Below are positions 1 to 11,560 of a stretch of DNA of 64,000 nucleotides, one piece after another. Within the stretch, counting starts at the first letter, position 1; every line of letters starts with the position of its first letter. The notes under the pieces were generated by a model. It did no database searches. It was not told the origin of the DNA and saw nothing but the letters and a program-made list of their open reading frames with translations. The position numbers and the translations under genes are program-made. The stretch comes from Ambrosia x helenae (lineage: Eukaryota > Streptophyta > Magnoliopsida > Asterales > Asteraceae), in NCBI GenBank assembly GCA_030844895.1, contig CM061234.1:9703173-9767172 (forward strand), in the 5' to 3' direction.

Positions 1-126
1 AAAGGTTTGATTTCTCTGCACCATGTACCAACAGAGGATCAGCTGGCAGATGTGTTGACAAAGGCTCTAGACACATCTACCTTTGAAAGTCTGATCTCTC
101 GGATTGGTATGCTAAACATGGATTGA
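1..126 (+). CDS. Ty1/copia pol, C-terminal end of RNase H (partial)
   Basis: An open frame runs from the first base of the window to a TGA at 124-126 (41 residues). It contains the block TEDQLADVLTKAL followed by an F..L...GM ending, the typical closing segment of RNase H in plant Ty1/copia polyproteins. The rest of gag and pol lies outside the window. The long extra reading frame downstream, before the LTR, fits the Sirevirus lineage. The match is to a well-known motif; the lineage is inferred from the layout. Confidence 0.85.
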   Translation, partial: KGLISLHHVPTEDQLADVLTKALDTSTFESLISRIGMLNMD

Positions 127-179
127 AATCAAAAAAGTTTTCATAAATAAAACATTAAAATGTTGTCAGAAAATAAAAA

Positions 180-345
180 TCCATCCTTAAAAATAGGTTT
201 GGTTGAAAAATCTGTTCAGATAAAACCACCACTGTTTCATAAGTTTTATCATCTGTTAGTTGAAAAATCTATTTAGATAAAACAACCACTGTTGGTTGAA
301 AAATCTGTTTCAAAACTCTGTTCAGATAAAACAAACTGTTTTAAA
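180..345 (+). repeat. Short direct repeats between pol and the env-like frame
   Basis: The motif GGTTGAAAAATCTGTT, then CAGATAAAAC and then ACTGTT, recurs about three times with small changes (near 199, 259 and 293). It lies in non-coding sequence between the pol stop and the env-like frame of the copia element. No function is visible. Confidence 0.6.
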
Positions 346-594
346 TAAAATTTCCTTCTGAGTAAAAAAAAACAACTGTTTCCACTTTATGACCTTCCAT
401 TAGATGTTTGCCACGTCTGTTCCCAAAAGCAGTGCTTTGGCCACTTCAGCGGTTTCCCCTGAGACTATAAAAACCCTGTTTTACCAACAGTTGTTACACT
501 GTCTCTTTGAATTCAAAGTTCTGAAAATCGCCTTCCATCATACTCAAACCCTCGACCTAATTTCATCAACGATCTTCTTACTCGAGTCCAAAAC

Positions 595-3500
595 ATGGAT
601 CTACAAGTAAAATTTCCCCACAATTATTTGTCGTTTCTGTCCAAAACAGAGGAAAACCGTTCATTCCATTCCATAATCGACGTTTTAAGAGAATCAAAAT
701 ACTTGCCTGTTCTCACCGCTGATTCTTTAATCTATCTTGACACTCTCCAAGAGTTCTGGTTAAGTGCTGAAACCCTGTTTATAGACAAAAAGCCAACAGC
801 CATTATCTCCAAAATTGGAGAGACACATGTCACCATAACCCCTCAAACCATCTCCACAATCTTCTCACTGAACGACTTGACAGGTAAGGATTCTTTTTCA
901 AAGACTGAACTTCACACTGAGTACATAGAGATGGGATATGAAGAACAAATGACTGGGGCAACCATTTTCAAAAAATATTTTCCCCCGGTCATGAAATTTT
1001 TCTTTCATACCTTGCTCATATGCCTCTCTGCTAAAACTACTTCTTTCAATGAAATCCCATTGAAAGTTCAGTACCTGGGATATGCAATTTTGTCAAATAT
1101 CGATTATAATCTATCCCAGACCCTGTTTTTAGATTTAGCAGCAAATGTGAAGGGAGTCAAGTCTGGGTCAAACAATGCTTTTCTTTATACCCAAGACTTT
1201 TAAGTGTTTTCCTACAAAAGGTTTTACCTGAAAAGGAATTTAAAAAAGGTAAAGCTTTTCAAATGAAGAGTCTTTCACAAGAAACTTTTACAAGAATGCT
1301 GAGCCCTAACACCCAAGAAAAAGTGTCAAAAGCAAAAGTTTCCAAAACACAAGCAAAGAGTGTTAAGACAACAATTGTTGTCACAACCTCTGTTGCTGAG
1401 CCCACTACCCTTGGTGATCATGGCAGTACATCCGGTGCTGTGAAACCCACACCAGAAATCACCAAAAAGAAACTTCCATCCACTAAGCCCACCCAAAAGA
1501 AAACAAAAAAGGTAACTCTGGAAGATGAAATACTAGAGGAAACCCTTGTTGTAACACAAATACAACAAACAACCACTATTGATACTTCCTCTCAACAGAT
1601 GGACATATCTCAACCCATCCAAACTCCTCATGTATCCTCACAAAAGGATCATGTTGTAAGCCAAGGGGAACATATCAAGAATCATATGATTCACTTGAAC
1701 ATATGTTCAAAAGTCCTTCTCCCAGGGATGCTTCTCTTCTCACCCCACAACACTCACCATCACATGACAAACCTATTCCACCTACAATGCAACCATTGTT
1801 CGAAGCCATTGACAAAACTCAGGCTAATAACAGTTTGTCTTAACCACCTATCACTGAGAGTATACTCCAACAGGTGACTGGACCTGAGAAAAGTCAAGTG
1901 GCTAGCCCACGAACAGAGGAGGCCACACCCTTTGAGTTACATGTAACTCAAGGAGGTTTTCCAAGTGAAGCAACCACTACTGTTGTAGAGACCATTGTCT
2001 CACAACAGGACAGTGGTTACATAGCTAAGACTTCCTTGGCGGAAACAACTGTCACTCATAAACCAGTTAGAAGTACCCAGTACCAAGAAAAAGGGGCATT
2101 TGGTTTCTTTTCAATGGACTCACCTCCTAGAATTGAACCAGATAAAACTACCACTTCTGGTAGGAATTCAGATGATCCTATTAAATTAGGTGATGGATTA
2201 TGATACCAGGAATTGACGGAAAGGGTTAACACCATTGAGTCATCAGTGAATGAAATCAAGACTGGTCTCAAGACTATGATGCAAACTTTGGACACCCTCA
2301 CCAAAAGTCAACCCTCCACCCAAGATATTGCTAGTGAGCTATGGAAATCTATCAATCCAATTATCATAGCTCATCGAAAACTAGCAGATCAAACACATGA
2401 AACTTACATGGCTGAGATCAGAAACATGGTGGATGCTAGGTACACAGATACCCTGGCAGATATCAAAGCCATTAAGGAACTTCTGTTGAAAACCACTGGC
2501 TCTGCCCCCACAACAATACTAAGGGATGAACATGATGATGAGTTCACAGCTGATGATGCCAAAAAGGGGGAGAGTGGCATAGATAGATTGCCAAAGCTTG
2601 ATCCATTTGGAATTCCACCTTCTAAAAAGGGTCCACCACAAAATTATGCTGACAAACCAAGGTCTGCTCCAGCTTCTCAATCCACTGCTCAAACCTCTGC
2701 TGACACTGCCAAAGCTGACAAAGCAAAGAAAATTGATGAATCTGCCAATGTCATGGCTGAAAAGGCTGCTGAAGCAAAGCTAAAAAGGTCTAAGACTTTG
2801 GAAACCAAAGTAGAGTCTCTTGTGAAGCTAAAACAAGAAAAACAGAAGGAAAACAAAAATGTTGGCTCCTCAAAAAGGAAGAAAATGCCCGCAAGACATG
2901 ATAGGCAACCACCATCCATCTCTAAAACCTTTGTTCCCAAAACATCTGCTGCCACCACCACTACAACCACTGAACCTATCATCACAACAACCACCACCAC
3001 TACAATCACTGAACCTATCATCACAACAACCACCACCACTACATCAACCATATCCATGACACCCATATCATCTTCTCAACCCCAAACATCTGTTGGTACT
3101 AAACAAGTGCCAACATATGGTAACACACCCACTACTTCACAACCACCATCATCCCCTTTGATCATGTACAAAAGGAAAAGAAAGTCCACCTTTGTAGTAC
3201 AGGATGAGAACATTGAAACTACACCTGCACCCATTTCATCACCACCATCTGAACCCATTCCAGCCATTCCATTGTCATCTTTCACACCACACACTTCCAA
3301 ATTTTCATCCCATTCTTCCACCACCAAGAGACCACCACCAACCATGATCCCATTGGCTGCTCGGTATCCCCTTGAACTTGACATCAACAAGGGGGGAATT
3401 CAATCGTTCTACAATACTGAGTTTCCATCACAGCTATCCTTCCAATCTCTCCCAAATTTTCCTAAACCTAAGATTATTGATGAATACTTGAAATTGAAAG

Positions 3501-4530
3501 CAATATAAACATATATGATTATTAAGGAGAAGTGTAAAGGAAAGGATGACAGGACTGCTCAGGGCATCCATTCAGCAGAACTTAGCAAATTGAGAAAGAT
3601 TGAGGATTTTGCTAAGGACCTGAGTAAGTCTATGTCCAACAAACCAATCAGTGGTGAATTGGAGAAGTTAATTAGGGAACCTCTTCTGGATCAAATCATG
3701 GCAACTAAGCCTTACAAAGAAAATAGAAAACAATTTGCAGGCTGGACCACTCATGCTTTATAAGAAGAACTGAACAGAATTGAAGAAATGGCTAAGCATC
3801 CAAATCAGATGGCTTCTGCTCCAGATTTTAGAAAAGGTAAAGACCCTGTCAGAGCCTTAAAATTCAAAAGAATGAGGGAAGAACTGGTAGCTGCTGATTA
3901 TGGAGAAATGAAGTCTGTGGCAAGATGGTCTGAGCTGAGGCTAGTTGAAACTTACAAGAAACTTGGAGAGAAAAGAAAAACTGATTCTACACTTCCAAGA
4001 AAACCAGTTTACACTGATGAAACAGAGGTTAGAAAATCCCAACAGACCTTTTCCTTGACAGTTTACTCTCAACATCTGATCTCACCCTTGCTGCCAAGAA
4101 ACAATACAAAAGGCAGAAGCATATGTCTGAGGAGGATGAAATGGAGTATGATGATACTTTTGTGAAAGAAGGGATTTTCAACCAGATCAACTACTTCTCT
4201 GATCCAATAAGTGAAGAACTCAGAAGAATCATTGGCAGGCCTCTATCACCAAACTCATCAAGAATAAATTTGCAACTCAAAAACTCCTCAGATTCAAAAA
4301 TTCTAAAGTGGAAAGTAAACAAAGACACCCATGAATTGACTCTGCTCAGATCTGATGGAGAAGGTCGAAAGTTAAGCATGGATGATGCATATGGTCTGTG
4401 TGCAGATGATTTCCAAGACCTTCTGAACTTAGAGCTAGAAAGTGATGGTGAAGACTTGTTCTCTCTAAATTTTGAATTGCAACTTAAAGGCCAAATTAGA
4501 GAAAGTCTGATGAGAGATAAAGATCAGTAA
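595..4530 (+). pseudogene. Env-like / extra 3' reading frame of a Sirevirus-type copia element, broken
   Basis: This long frame lies between pol and the 3' LTR, where Sireviruses carry an env-like gene. It starts at 595 (MDLQVKF...) with a globular segment of about 200 residues containing the LQEFWLSAETL and IGETHVTITP blocks often seen in such plant proteins. A low-complexity Ser/Thr/Pro-rich middle follows, with Lys-rich stretches, a probable coiled coil near 2213-2500 and Thr repeats near 2950-3050. The reading is broken: stops at 1203, 2203, 3508 and 3763, and frame changes near 1203-1263, 1870 and 4100. Pieces from 1874 to about 4100 stay in one frame apart from three stops. No signal peptide or convincing membrane segment is visible, so env-like describes position only. 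A 68-residue open frame at 404-610 just upstream is of doubtful meaning. Confidence 0.65.
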
Positions 4531-4560
4531 TAAAGGTTAAGTTTTGGCATCATCTTTTCT

Positions 4561-4574
4561 AGGGGGGAGATTAT
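4561..4574 (+). other. Polypurine tract of the copia element
   Basis: The purine run AGGGGGGAGA sits directly before the inferred LTR start and would prime plus-strand DNA synthesis. A second similar run, AAGGGGGAGA, occurs inside the LTR at about 5064-5073. Confidence 0.6.
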
Positions 4575-5244
4575 TGGGTCTGCTGAACCGGAGAAGAACA
4601 GATGAAGTGAAAAGCCAAAACATACTAAACATCTGATCCACAATAAAACATTGGTTTGCATACAAGATCCTCCCAAAAGACTGTTGACACTAATAACTGT
4701 TGTTCTCTAACAACTGCTATACAAACTGTTGCTTACAAGGTCTGTTGAAGAAACCACTATCTACCAAAGGTCTGAAGATACAAGGTCTGTTGAAGTCAAC
4801 AACACTTAGGCTCTAACAGATGATTTAAGCAAACATAGTTTATTCCATCAGAGGTTTAGTCATCAGAGTTTTCAATGTAACAGTGTTTGTAATAGGGCAG
4901 ATGTTTTATGATGTTATTTCTGTTAGATGTCACTGTCTTAGGTGATGTCAGCCTTAGGTCATCAGAGCTTTAGTTTGTGTATAAATAGAACAGTGCATGT
5001 ACTGTTCTATTCATCACTCTGAAAACATTCTCTTGTACAAACAGAGCTGTGAGTGATCGGGCTAAGGGGGAGATTGTATACTTGTACTAAAATCTGTGAT
5101 GGTTTATAAAAGTAATTGTTAAAAGCAATTGTCCTGTTTGTTATGATTTAAAGTTTATATTTCCGCTGCACTTTCCATTATTATTCATCTTCATTACTAT
5201 TTCATTTATTAAACTTCATAACAAATCAAACTCAGATCCTAACA
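4575..5244 (+). repeat. 3' LTR of the copia (Sirevirus-type) element
   Basis: The inferred LTR starts with TG right after a polypurine tract and ends in CA at ...GATCCTAACA (about 670 bp). It has a TATA box at 4980-4987 and downstream T-rich sequence. The 5' LTR is outside the window, so ends cannot be confirmed by comparison and no target-site duplication can be tested. Confidence 0.6.
4980..5011 (+). promoter_or_regulatory. LTR TATA box with an adjoining perfect hairpin
   Basis: TATAAATA at 4980-4987 is followed by an inverted repeat. The arm AATAGAACAGT (4984-4994) is complementary to ACTGTTCTATT (5001-5011) across a six-base loop, GCATGT. The expected start of transcription would fall at or just after the hairpin, so it could lie at the 5' end of the element's RNA. 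Confidence 0.5.
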
Positions 5245-5384
5245 GTTATTAAACTCAATCATGGTTGATTAAAAAGGTAGTTTAGACTTACCATATCGCC
5301 ACCGTCATCCTCCACCACCTTCACTTCCACCAACTTCCTCCTCACATTATCATCCAATATAATGTCGTCTGACCCAAATCCTAA

Positions 5385-5612
5385 CACCAAACACGAATGT
5401 GTTGATGCAGCAACGATTAGCGGGTATGAGAACGTACCTACAAACAACGAGTCAGCACTGTTAAAGGTAGTGGTTATGCAGCCTGTTTATGTTGCAGTTA
5501 ACGCATCTAAATTTCAGTTTACTCGAGCGGTGTTTTGAACGAAACATGTGGGATTGAATTAGACCACTGGGTTATAGTTTGTCGGGTATGGAATTAGTGA
5601 TGGTATGTAGAG
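5385..5612 (+). pseudogene. Papain-like cysteine protease fragment
   Basis: Conceptual reading gives a stretch with GYENVPTNNESALLK, then QPVYVAV and F.FTRAVF. This matches the C1A papain family, where GYE.VP.N.E.AL.KAVA.QPV.VA is standard. Further on, CGIELDHWV corresponds to the segment with the catalytic histidine (LDHGV), and a frame-shifted VGYGISDG follows. There is a stop after RAVF and a one-base shift before VGYG. The N-terminal half with the catalytic cysteine is not seen nearby. It is a decayed fragment of a plant RD21/SAG12-like protease; function is excluded by the breaks. Confidence 0.7.
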
Positions 5613-5759
5613 AGATATTGAAGCTTCAGGCAGTTGGATAAGAAGCCATCATAGCAATACCACACATCAAGGCATATGCAACCCTTGCTCCGACGATCGA
5701 ACGACGACGAGAGGGTAGTGAAAGACTACGAGAGGAGATGAAGGAGGAGAGATGTGTTA

Positions 5760-6325
5760 AGCGCACGTTTGATATACAAATGCGTTTGATTATAGAGCAC
5801 CGAAGTTTACGTGGATTATGAATGTGCGTTTAAATTGTTTGGATTATGAATAACAGAGCATAACCGACATTTATAGTAATGCGATACTAATGTTGTGATT
5901 TGCTGGATTGAGTAGATGGGCAATGTTCGGGTTTGCTGTGGGAATGCTAACAGAGTATGTAACAGGATCAGACTTTCTGGATCAAGTCAAGATTCTGTTA
6001 TCAAATTTTGGCATTCTAGATTTGGAATAACTAGTCATGTTTATATTTAATTTCTTTGGATTATGAATAACAGAGCATAAGTATATAAACACACGTTTGG
6101 GTGGTGAAGACTGCCAGAGGATGTGAAGGTGCGCTTAAATTGTTTTTAATGTGCGTTTCAATTTTTTTCAAAGGTGGCTTTCAAAGGTATAAGGTGCGTT
6201 TAAACTATATGAACGTGCGTTTGTTTTGTTTGTCCCATCAAATGATGTTTAAACACATGTTATTTTTCAATGTGCGTCTAATATTTACAATGTGCGTTTT
6301 AAACATATAAACGTGCGTTTAAAAG
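5760..6325. repeat. Field of GTGCGTTTAAA-type repeats
   Basis: About ten variants of GTGCGTTT(AAA) lie between 5760 and 6325, often preceded by AA or AC. A 25-base segment starting TTTGGATTATGAATAAC is present twice (about 5839 and 6056). The units are irregularly spaced and there is no credible reading frame. Confidence 0.6.
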
Positions 6326-6339
6326 CCCCTGTTTTCACC

Positions 6340-7232
6340 AACTTCGTCTTCTTTGTCTGCAACTTTTTTAACCTAATTTTTATGTTTAATCATACTTATT
6401 GAAACAAAATCGAAAGTATTTGACAACTATTACGAGCGTTTATTCATAATTGTATGTTTTTCGTATGATTAATCGTCCCATTGTAAATCTCTGTTTTTCT
6501 TTTTTTATGTTTTGTTAATTGTAATCGTATGTTTTTTTATTTTGATTGTGTAATCATTCTGAAAGTTTAATCGAACCGAAACGATGAAAAATCAGGGTTC
6601 GAATTAGGTCTGTTGTTTCAATTTGAAAATTTTTTAACGTTTTTTCCTAATTTACCCATGGTTAGATTAACCCAAATATGATTAGGGTTGTTAATTACCA
6701 TCTTGCCACCGTCTTAATCTAATGGAAGGGAATGCTTCCTACGCCTCTCACGTTAAGAAGCTTTGTACGTTATCTCTTCCCATAAATAAAAATCTTATAA
6801 TTTCTCACTTTTCTCTAATATGAAATAATATTATTAAATCATAATTTTACGTTTATTTCTAATATGAAATGATATTTTAAATCATAATTTCACGTTTATA
6901 TCTGATTGTTTTAATCTTTATTTTCTTACCTAATTATTTTTATATTTCCGCTTATTTTCAAAAACATATCTTGACGTTTGGATTTATTTCCAATCGAGTC
7001 GTTTGTTTGGAAGAAAATATTTTCATCGTTACTTGTGTATATTTATATTAGCATGAGTAAGGTCTATTTTATTTTGCTTTCATTGTTAAATGTTAATTTT
7101 CACTCCAGTATCATCATCGCGTTTTTTTGTCTCAACAACATCGTTAGATAATTTCATTGTAACGGGTCAAATTTAGAATCGGGCGCATTAAATTTGTCTA
7201 TTCCAGAAAGATCCGGATATAAACTAATATAA
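6340..7232. other. AT-rich intergenic sequence
   Basis: T-rich and A-rich sequence with no reading frame, splice-supported exon or terminal repeat that I can support. Confidence 0.5.
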
Positions 7233-7275
7233 CTAGGTATTTTCACAGCCGCGCGTTGCGCCGGCAACAAACGCG
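7233..7275 (-). mobile_element. Helitron 3' terminus
   Basis: Read on the minus strand, a GC-rich hairpin (arms GCCGGCGC and GCGCGGC, loop AAC) is followed by eleven bases and then CTAG, with T as the next base. This is the classic 3' end of a plant Helitron. The matching 5' TC end to the right was not located with confidence, so the element's length is unknown. Confidence 0.6.
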
Positions 7276-8277
7276 ACATGATAACGAATGAAGTAAAATC
7301 AAACAAACTGAACCTGAATTTCAATTCATTAACATTTGATTGGTTCCATTTAGTTTTAAAAGTCGGTTTACAACATTAAAAATTTTGCCCATATGTTGGC
7401 TACGTTACCAGTATCTCAAATTTTAATGTTTACATTGGAATGTTCAAATTAAAGTCTCCTATCCTTCGTCTCTATCCAGATGATCAATTGCACACATGAC
7501 CAAACCTATTACCTACATCAGAAACATACCACAAAAATCATGCAAATGTGTATATATGTTATATGTAAAAAAAATAGCTAGATAAATTAGATTACTTGGT
7601 CCAAGTGATTTTATATCATGTCATCAGCCCTTGCAAGTAAGATGATATTTCATGACATTAGCCCTCTGCCAACAACATACTAAACAAAGCATTAAGCAGA
7701 CCTCAAATTTAAATTTTGTTCATAATCCATCTAACAATGAACACATTTGGCACATGTTACATAATGACTATAAACAACTACAAAATTATCTTGAGTAGGT
7801 TAAAACTTATAAATTCGGTACCTATTTCGTTGAATTCCCTCAACACTCCGCTTTCTGTCATACCTGTTTTAGTAAAGTGCAAAAAAAGCCCCTGAGCGCA
7901 AGGTCATCCCCAAAGGGCTAAACGCATTAAATTATCTTTTAAAGATGCGATGAAGTAAAGAAGAATAATCATCAAAGTAATTGATCTCTATGCACACTAT
8001 TTGGATTCTTTAAGTCGAAACAAATTAAATGAGGCTTTAACTCATAAAACATCCATAATACTGATAGGTATCAAAAAGTAAATTTGTATTGACAAAAAGC
8101 TGTTAGCCCCTTTGACCCAGTAACTAACCTGCCTAAACTGGCCATTTATATTTAAATGTAGCGGACATCTTCGGTGAAAAGTAAGCTTCTTTTAAACGAA
8201 AATTGTTAGCCCATTTGAACTGTTACCCAGGGTAGACTGGCCTGTTTAAAATCCTCAAGATCGTAACGATTCATTAC
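7276..8277. other. Non-coding stretch between Helitron end and gene fragment
   Basis: AT-rich sequence with no supported exon. It may be interior Helitron sequence or 3' flank of the minus-strand gene fragment. Confidence 0.4.
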
Positions 8278-9860
8278 CTTCTCAGGAAGATCATACGCTA
8301 GTGCTCGTTCACGTTTAAAGGCACTTTCTTGCCTCACTTGATTCATGGATTTAACCTGCTGCAATGGTCCCCTATGATCAACATACTTCCTACAGTTTTC
8401 AAAGTTTCAAATCTCATTATCATAATATCTCGCAACTCATTTGAACATAAAACAGGTCATTAATTTAGTTGCGCGTACCTCGGTCTCTTTTAAGAGTTTA
8501 GCTTGTGTGCGGTGTTAATCTAGCATGTTTTGAACTCCCTTGACCTGTCGGATGATTTTATAGTGTCGATGAGATGTTTGTGTGGATGATGCTGCATTCG
8601 TTATTACATTGTACTATTTTCTTCACTCCATTTTAAATCTGCCCATAAAGAAAGGTAATGCGTAAGGCGTATGTTACCCGAGACCACAAAAAACAAATTA
8701 CATAAGCAATCTGTCTTACACGTTCTTAAAGTCAAAACCATATGCAACGATCAACCCGAGTAAATGTCGGATTAAATGCCGGTTTGTGTACTTATCCTGG
8801 ATGTCAACCGGCTTCGGTTCAAATGACATGCATTGCATTTCAAATTAACCACACATTCCAACCATATTCAAAGACAAAACAAACCTCAGAAAAAAGCTTT
8901 CCTAAAACCAGCCAAGCCAGCCTAAACCAGCGGAAAAATCGCTTGGTCTAGACTAAAGCAGGGCTGCTTTCACGCTACCAATACACCCAAGCTACCAAAA
9001 CCATTGTCCTTAGGCTACACAAATCGTTTCAGTAGTTGTAGCTAATATGCCATCATGTAAGGTTTAATCGTCACACGCATCAATGGTAATATTGATATAG
9101 ATAGAAAAAATAAGCATCATTTATGACAAAAAAACATATTAGAATTCATGAATAATTTCTCAAAGACCAAAAGGATATTAGAATTCAAAACTAACTATTT
9201 GAAAGACAGAGGGAGACTGATTGAATTCTTCCTTGAGTCTCTTTTTATGATTGTTATCTAAGTTAAAGACTTCATCAAAAAGTGGATGAGCAACCTGTAG
9301 CCCCAATGCAAGAAGGTACAGTCAAGCTATCAAATAGATTACAAGTTATGTATTAATGACGATCAAAAAACAAACTATACCATACTGGGAGAGCCATATG
9401 ATGTTAAAGAAACTGGAGTTGCTGGTTCATCCCTCACAATCAAGCTAAGCACTTCGGGTCTTGCATAATGCTCAACCACATTGAAGTTGAACTTTGCCTG
9501 AGCAATTTCCCCAAGATCTATGACAAATTTTAGCAATGAAACCATCAAGAATCTTCAAAAACATTGCATTTAACAGACTCCATAGATCAAACCGACACCC
9601 TTGAAGCACCACTTCCAAATTTGCCGACCGCTGGACTCGCTAATTACAACCACCACCACATAACCCCTCACACCCACAAACTTTGTTCTTTTCCTTTTTT
9701 TTACCTCTTACCATTGTAGTCGACGATTTCTAACCCATACCGCGGTGCTCGAGAATTGATGTGTATTCGAATAATAGGAGCTAGCTTGTCAAGATGAATA
9801 TTCTCTAACCCTGACCTTGCTAGGATCACCGATTGCTTGTTTCTTCCTTCAATATCGATC
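8278..9860 (-). pseudogene. Multi-exon gene fragment on the minus strand, unrecognised protein
   Basis: Several short minus-strand segments read as coding sequence with good splice signals. From right to left: about 9850-9717 (…NIHLDKLAPIIRIHINSRAPR…, donor GTAAGA); 9522-9390 (DLGEIAQAKFNFNVVEHY…, acceptor CATAG, donor GTATAG); about 9294-9215 (VAHPLFDEVFNLDNNHKK…, acceptor ACAG); 8591-8479 (…HYKIIRQVKGVQNML…, donor GTACGC); about 8389-8278 (…QVKSMNQVRQESAFKRERAL…, donor GTAATG). The first three exons join in phase (1, then 0). The fourth has an in-frame TAA after MLD. I do not recognise the family. The piece lies right of, and on the same strand as, the Helitron end at 7233, so it may be captured host sequence; it could equally be a decayed resident gene. 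Confidence 0.55.
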
Positions 9861-11046
9861 TTCGCTTGTCACCTAAACCATTACCCTCTTGGCCGTCTAA
9901 ACTCGCCTAGAATAACTACAAACATTCAGCAAAAAATGTGGATAAAAACAAACAAAAAGACTGAAATTGTACAGTGTGTACATAAAACAGACTTCGATAT
10001 AAGCCAAATGATTCTGCGGAAACTCATGGTGCCATTTTAAGTTGCTTAATAGCAGCAACATCAATACACATTAAGCTAATTTTATAGTAACCACAAATAA
10101 AGCTTTTGTTCATTCAAAACCTTTACTAAATCTTCCTCACAATAATTATCAATTTTTCACAAAGCTGAAGCCAATTACTCAAGATAGCCTTTGTATCAAA
10201 AATCCCCAAAAAGATCAAACCCACAAACCACATTGAGATTACCTAATTACTATCCTATTAACCAATGGTCAAAATTTAGAATCTTGCATACCTGTCAGTA
10301 AATTAAACTACTACATTTGAAACATTAGCAACAAATACTTAGATCAAGGCAATCACCCAAAAAAACCTAGAATCAATTCGATCAAAATAGCAAAACAAAG
10401 CCTGGAGAACTCAACCAATTCAATAATTTTAAAAAACGAAAAAAACACAAATAAAGTAGGAACCTGTGAACAATCGCGGAAGTTGATAATCATGTGAGGG
10501 ATCTAGAGTGATACATTGATTTGATTCAATGTTTCGAATGGCCATCACATTCGGCAACGACATCACACCGGTTATGAAACCGAAGACGACAACAACAACA
10601 GACCAAAAATCCCACTACCGCTACGGATGGCCGGTGATAGGCGACCATGACATTGATCATAAACTTAAAAGCCAAACAGAGCAGTGACAAAAACTTAGAA
10701 GCCTTAAGTTTCGTGGCCAACATCACTACCACCACCACCACACCATCACCTAGGGTTCCATAATCAAACCCGGCAACAGTGGGCGCTAATGGCAACGAAC
10801 AATGGAAAATCGTTGGCTTCAACTTCATAAAGAAAACAGCCCAAAAACATGACAGAGAGAAGATTTCTCTCTCTATTCTAGCGGTGTATAGAAAAGAATC
10901 CATTGGAAAAGAAGATGACACGTATATGATGCAAAGATTGCCACGTACAGATCTCGTGGATATCTGTAGACATGTCATCTAATAATCAACGACACGTGTT
11001 TAACAGTGGATGAATAAAAAAAGGTTTAACTAATAAGAATACAAAA
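9861..11046. other. Non-coding stretch upstream of the minus-strand fragment
   Basis: A 150-codon open frame exists on the minus strand at 10526-10978. It is Val/Cys-rich with no recognisable motif, so I do not call it a gene. The rest is AT-rich. Confidence 0.4.
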
Positions 11047-11105
11047 TGAATCGAACCTGGGTATCAACTAAGAAACCAAATAGCCAAACCACTGAGCCAT
11101 TACGA
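11047..11105 (-). repeat. tRNA-like (SINE head) segment
   Basis: On the minus strand there is an A-box-like TGGCTCAGTGG and, about 30 bases on, a B-box-like GGTTCGATTC. This is the internal RNA polymerase III promoter arrangement. The sequence between does not fold into a full cloverleaf that I can defend, so a tRNA-derived SINE or tRNA relic is more likely than a tRNA gene. Confidence 0.45.
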
Positions 11106-11560
11106 AACATCTGATATATGTCTAACCAAAAAATACTTAACAATAAATAAAATATAAACAGATGTGAAACACTATTCAAATCAGTTGGTTTATTAATAGT
11201 ATATAATTAAATATAAAATTTAATATATATACATCCAATGATCTTTTCATATAAAGATAATAACGATATTATTATTATCAGACTTAGCAATGGACCTAAC
11301 CCTTTCAACATCAACAACCTCCAATAATATCCTTATGTTATCTTATGCCTTACAATAAGTTAAAATACTTGAATCACTACACACCTAAATATCAATGAAA
11401 ACAGAAAACGTGCACCATCATATCTCAATCAAGTTCTGATATTTGCTGACCCCAATTCTTTTATAACCTATAGTATTCCTCTTCATACTCATTAGATCTA
11501 CATTCTCTACAACTAGTGATCTGTTCTTAATTCACCAAAAAAAAAACATACTTTTCTTCA

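Noticed and set aside
2689..3390. Minus-strand Val-rich frames over the env-like region
   Set aside because: Antisense of Thr-rich repeats (ACC/ACA codons).
10526..10978. 150-codon minus-strand open frame
   Set aside because: Val- and Cys-rich with no recognisable domain, splice context or codon pattern; likely chance.
11047..11105. A true tRNA gene
   Set aside because: The A- and B-box-like sequences are present but I cannot build a complete cloverleaf with acceptor stem.
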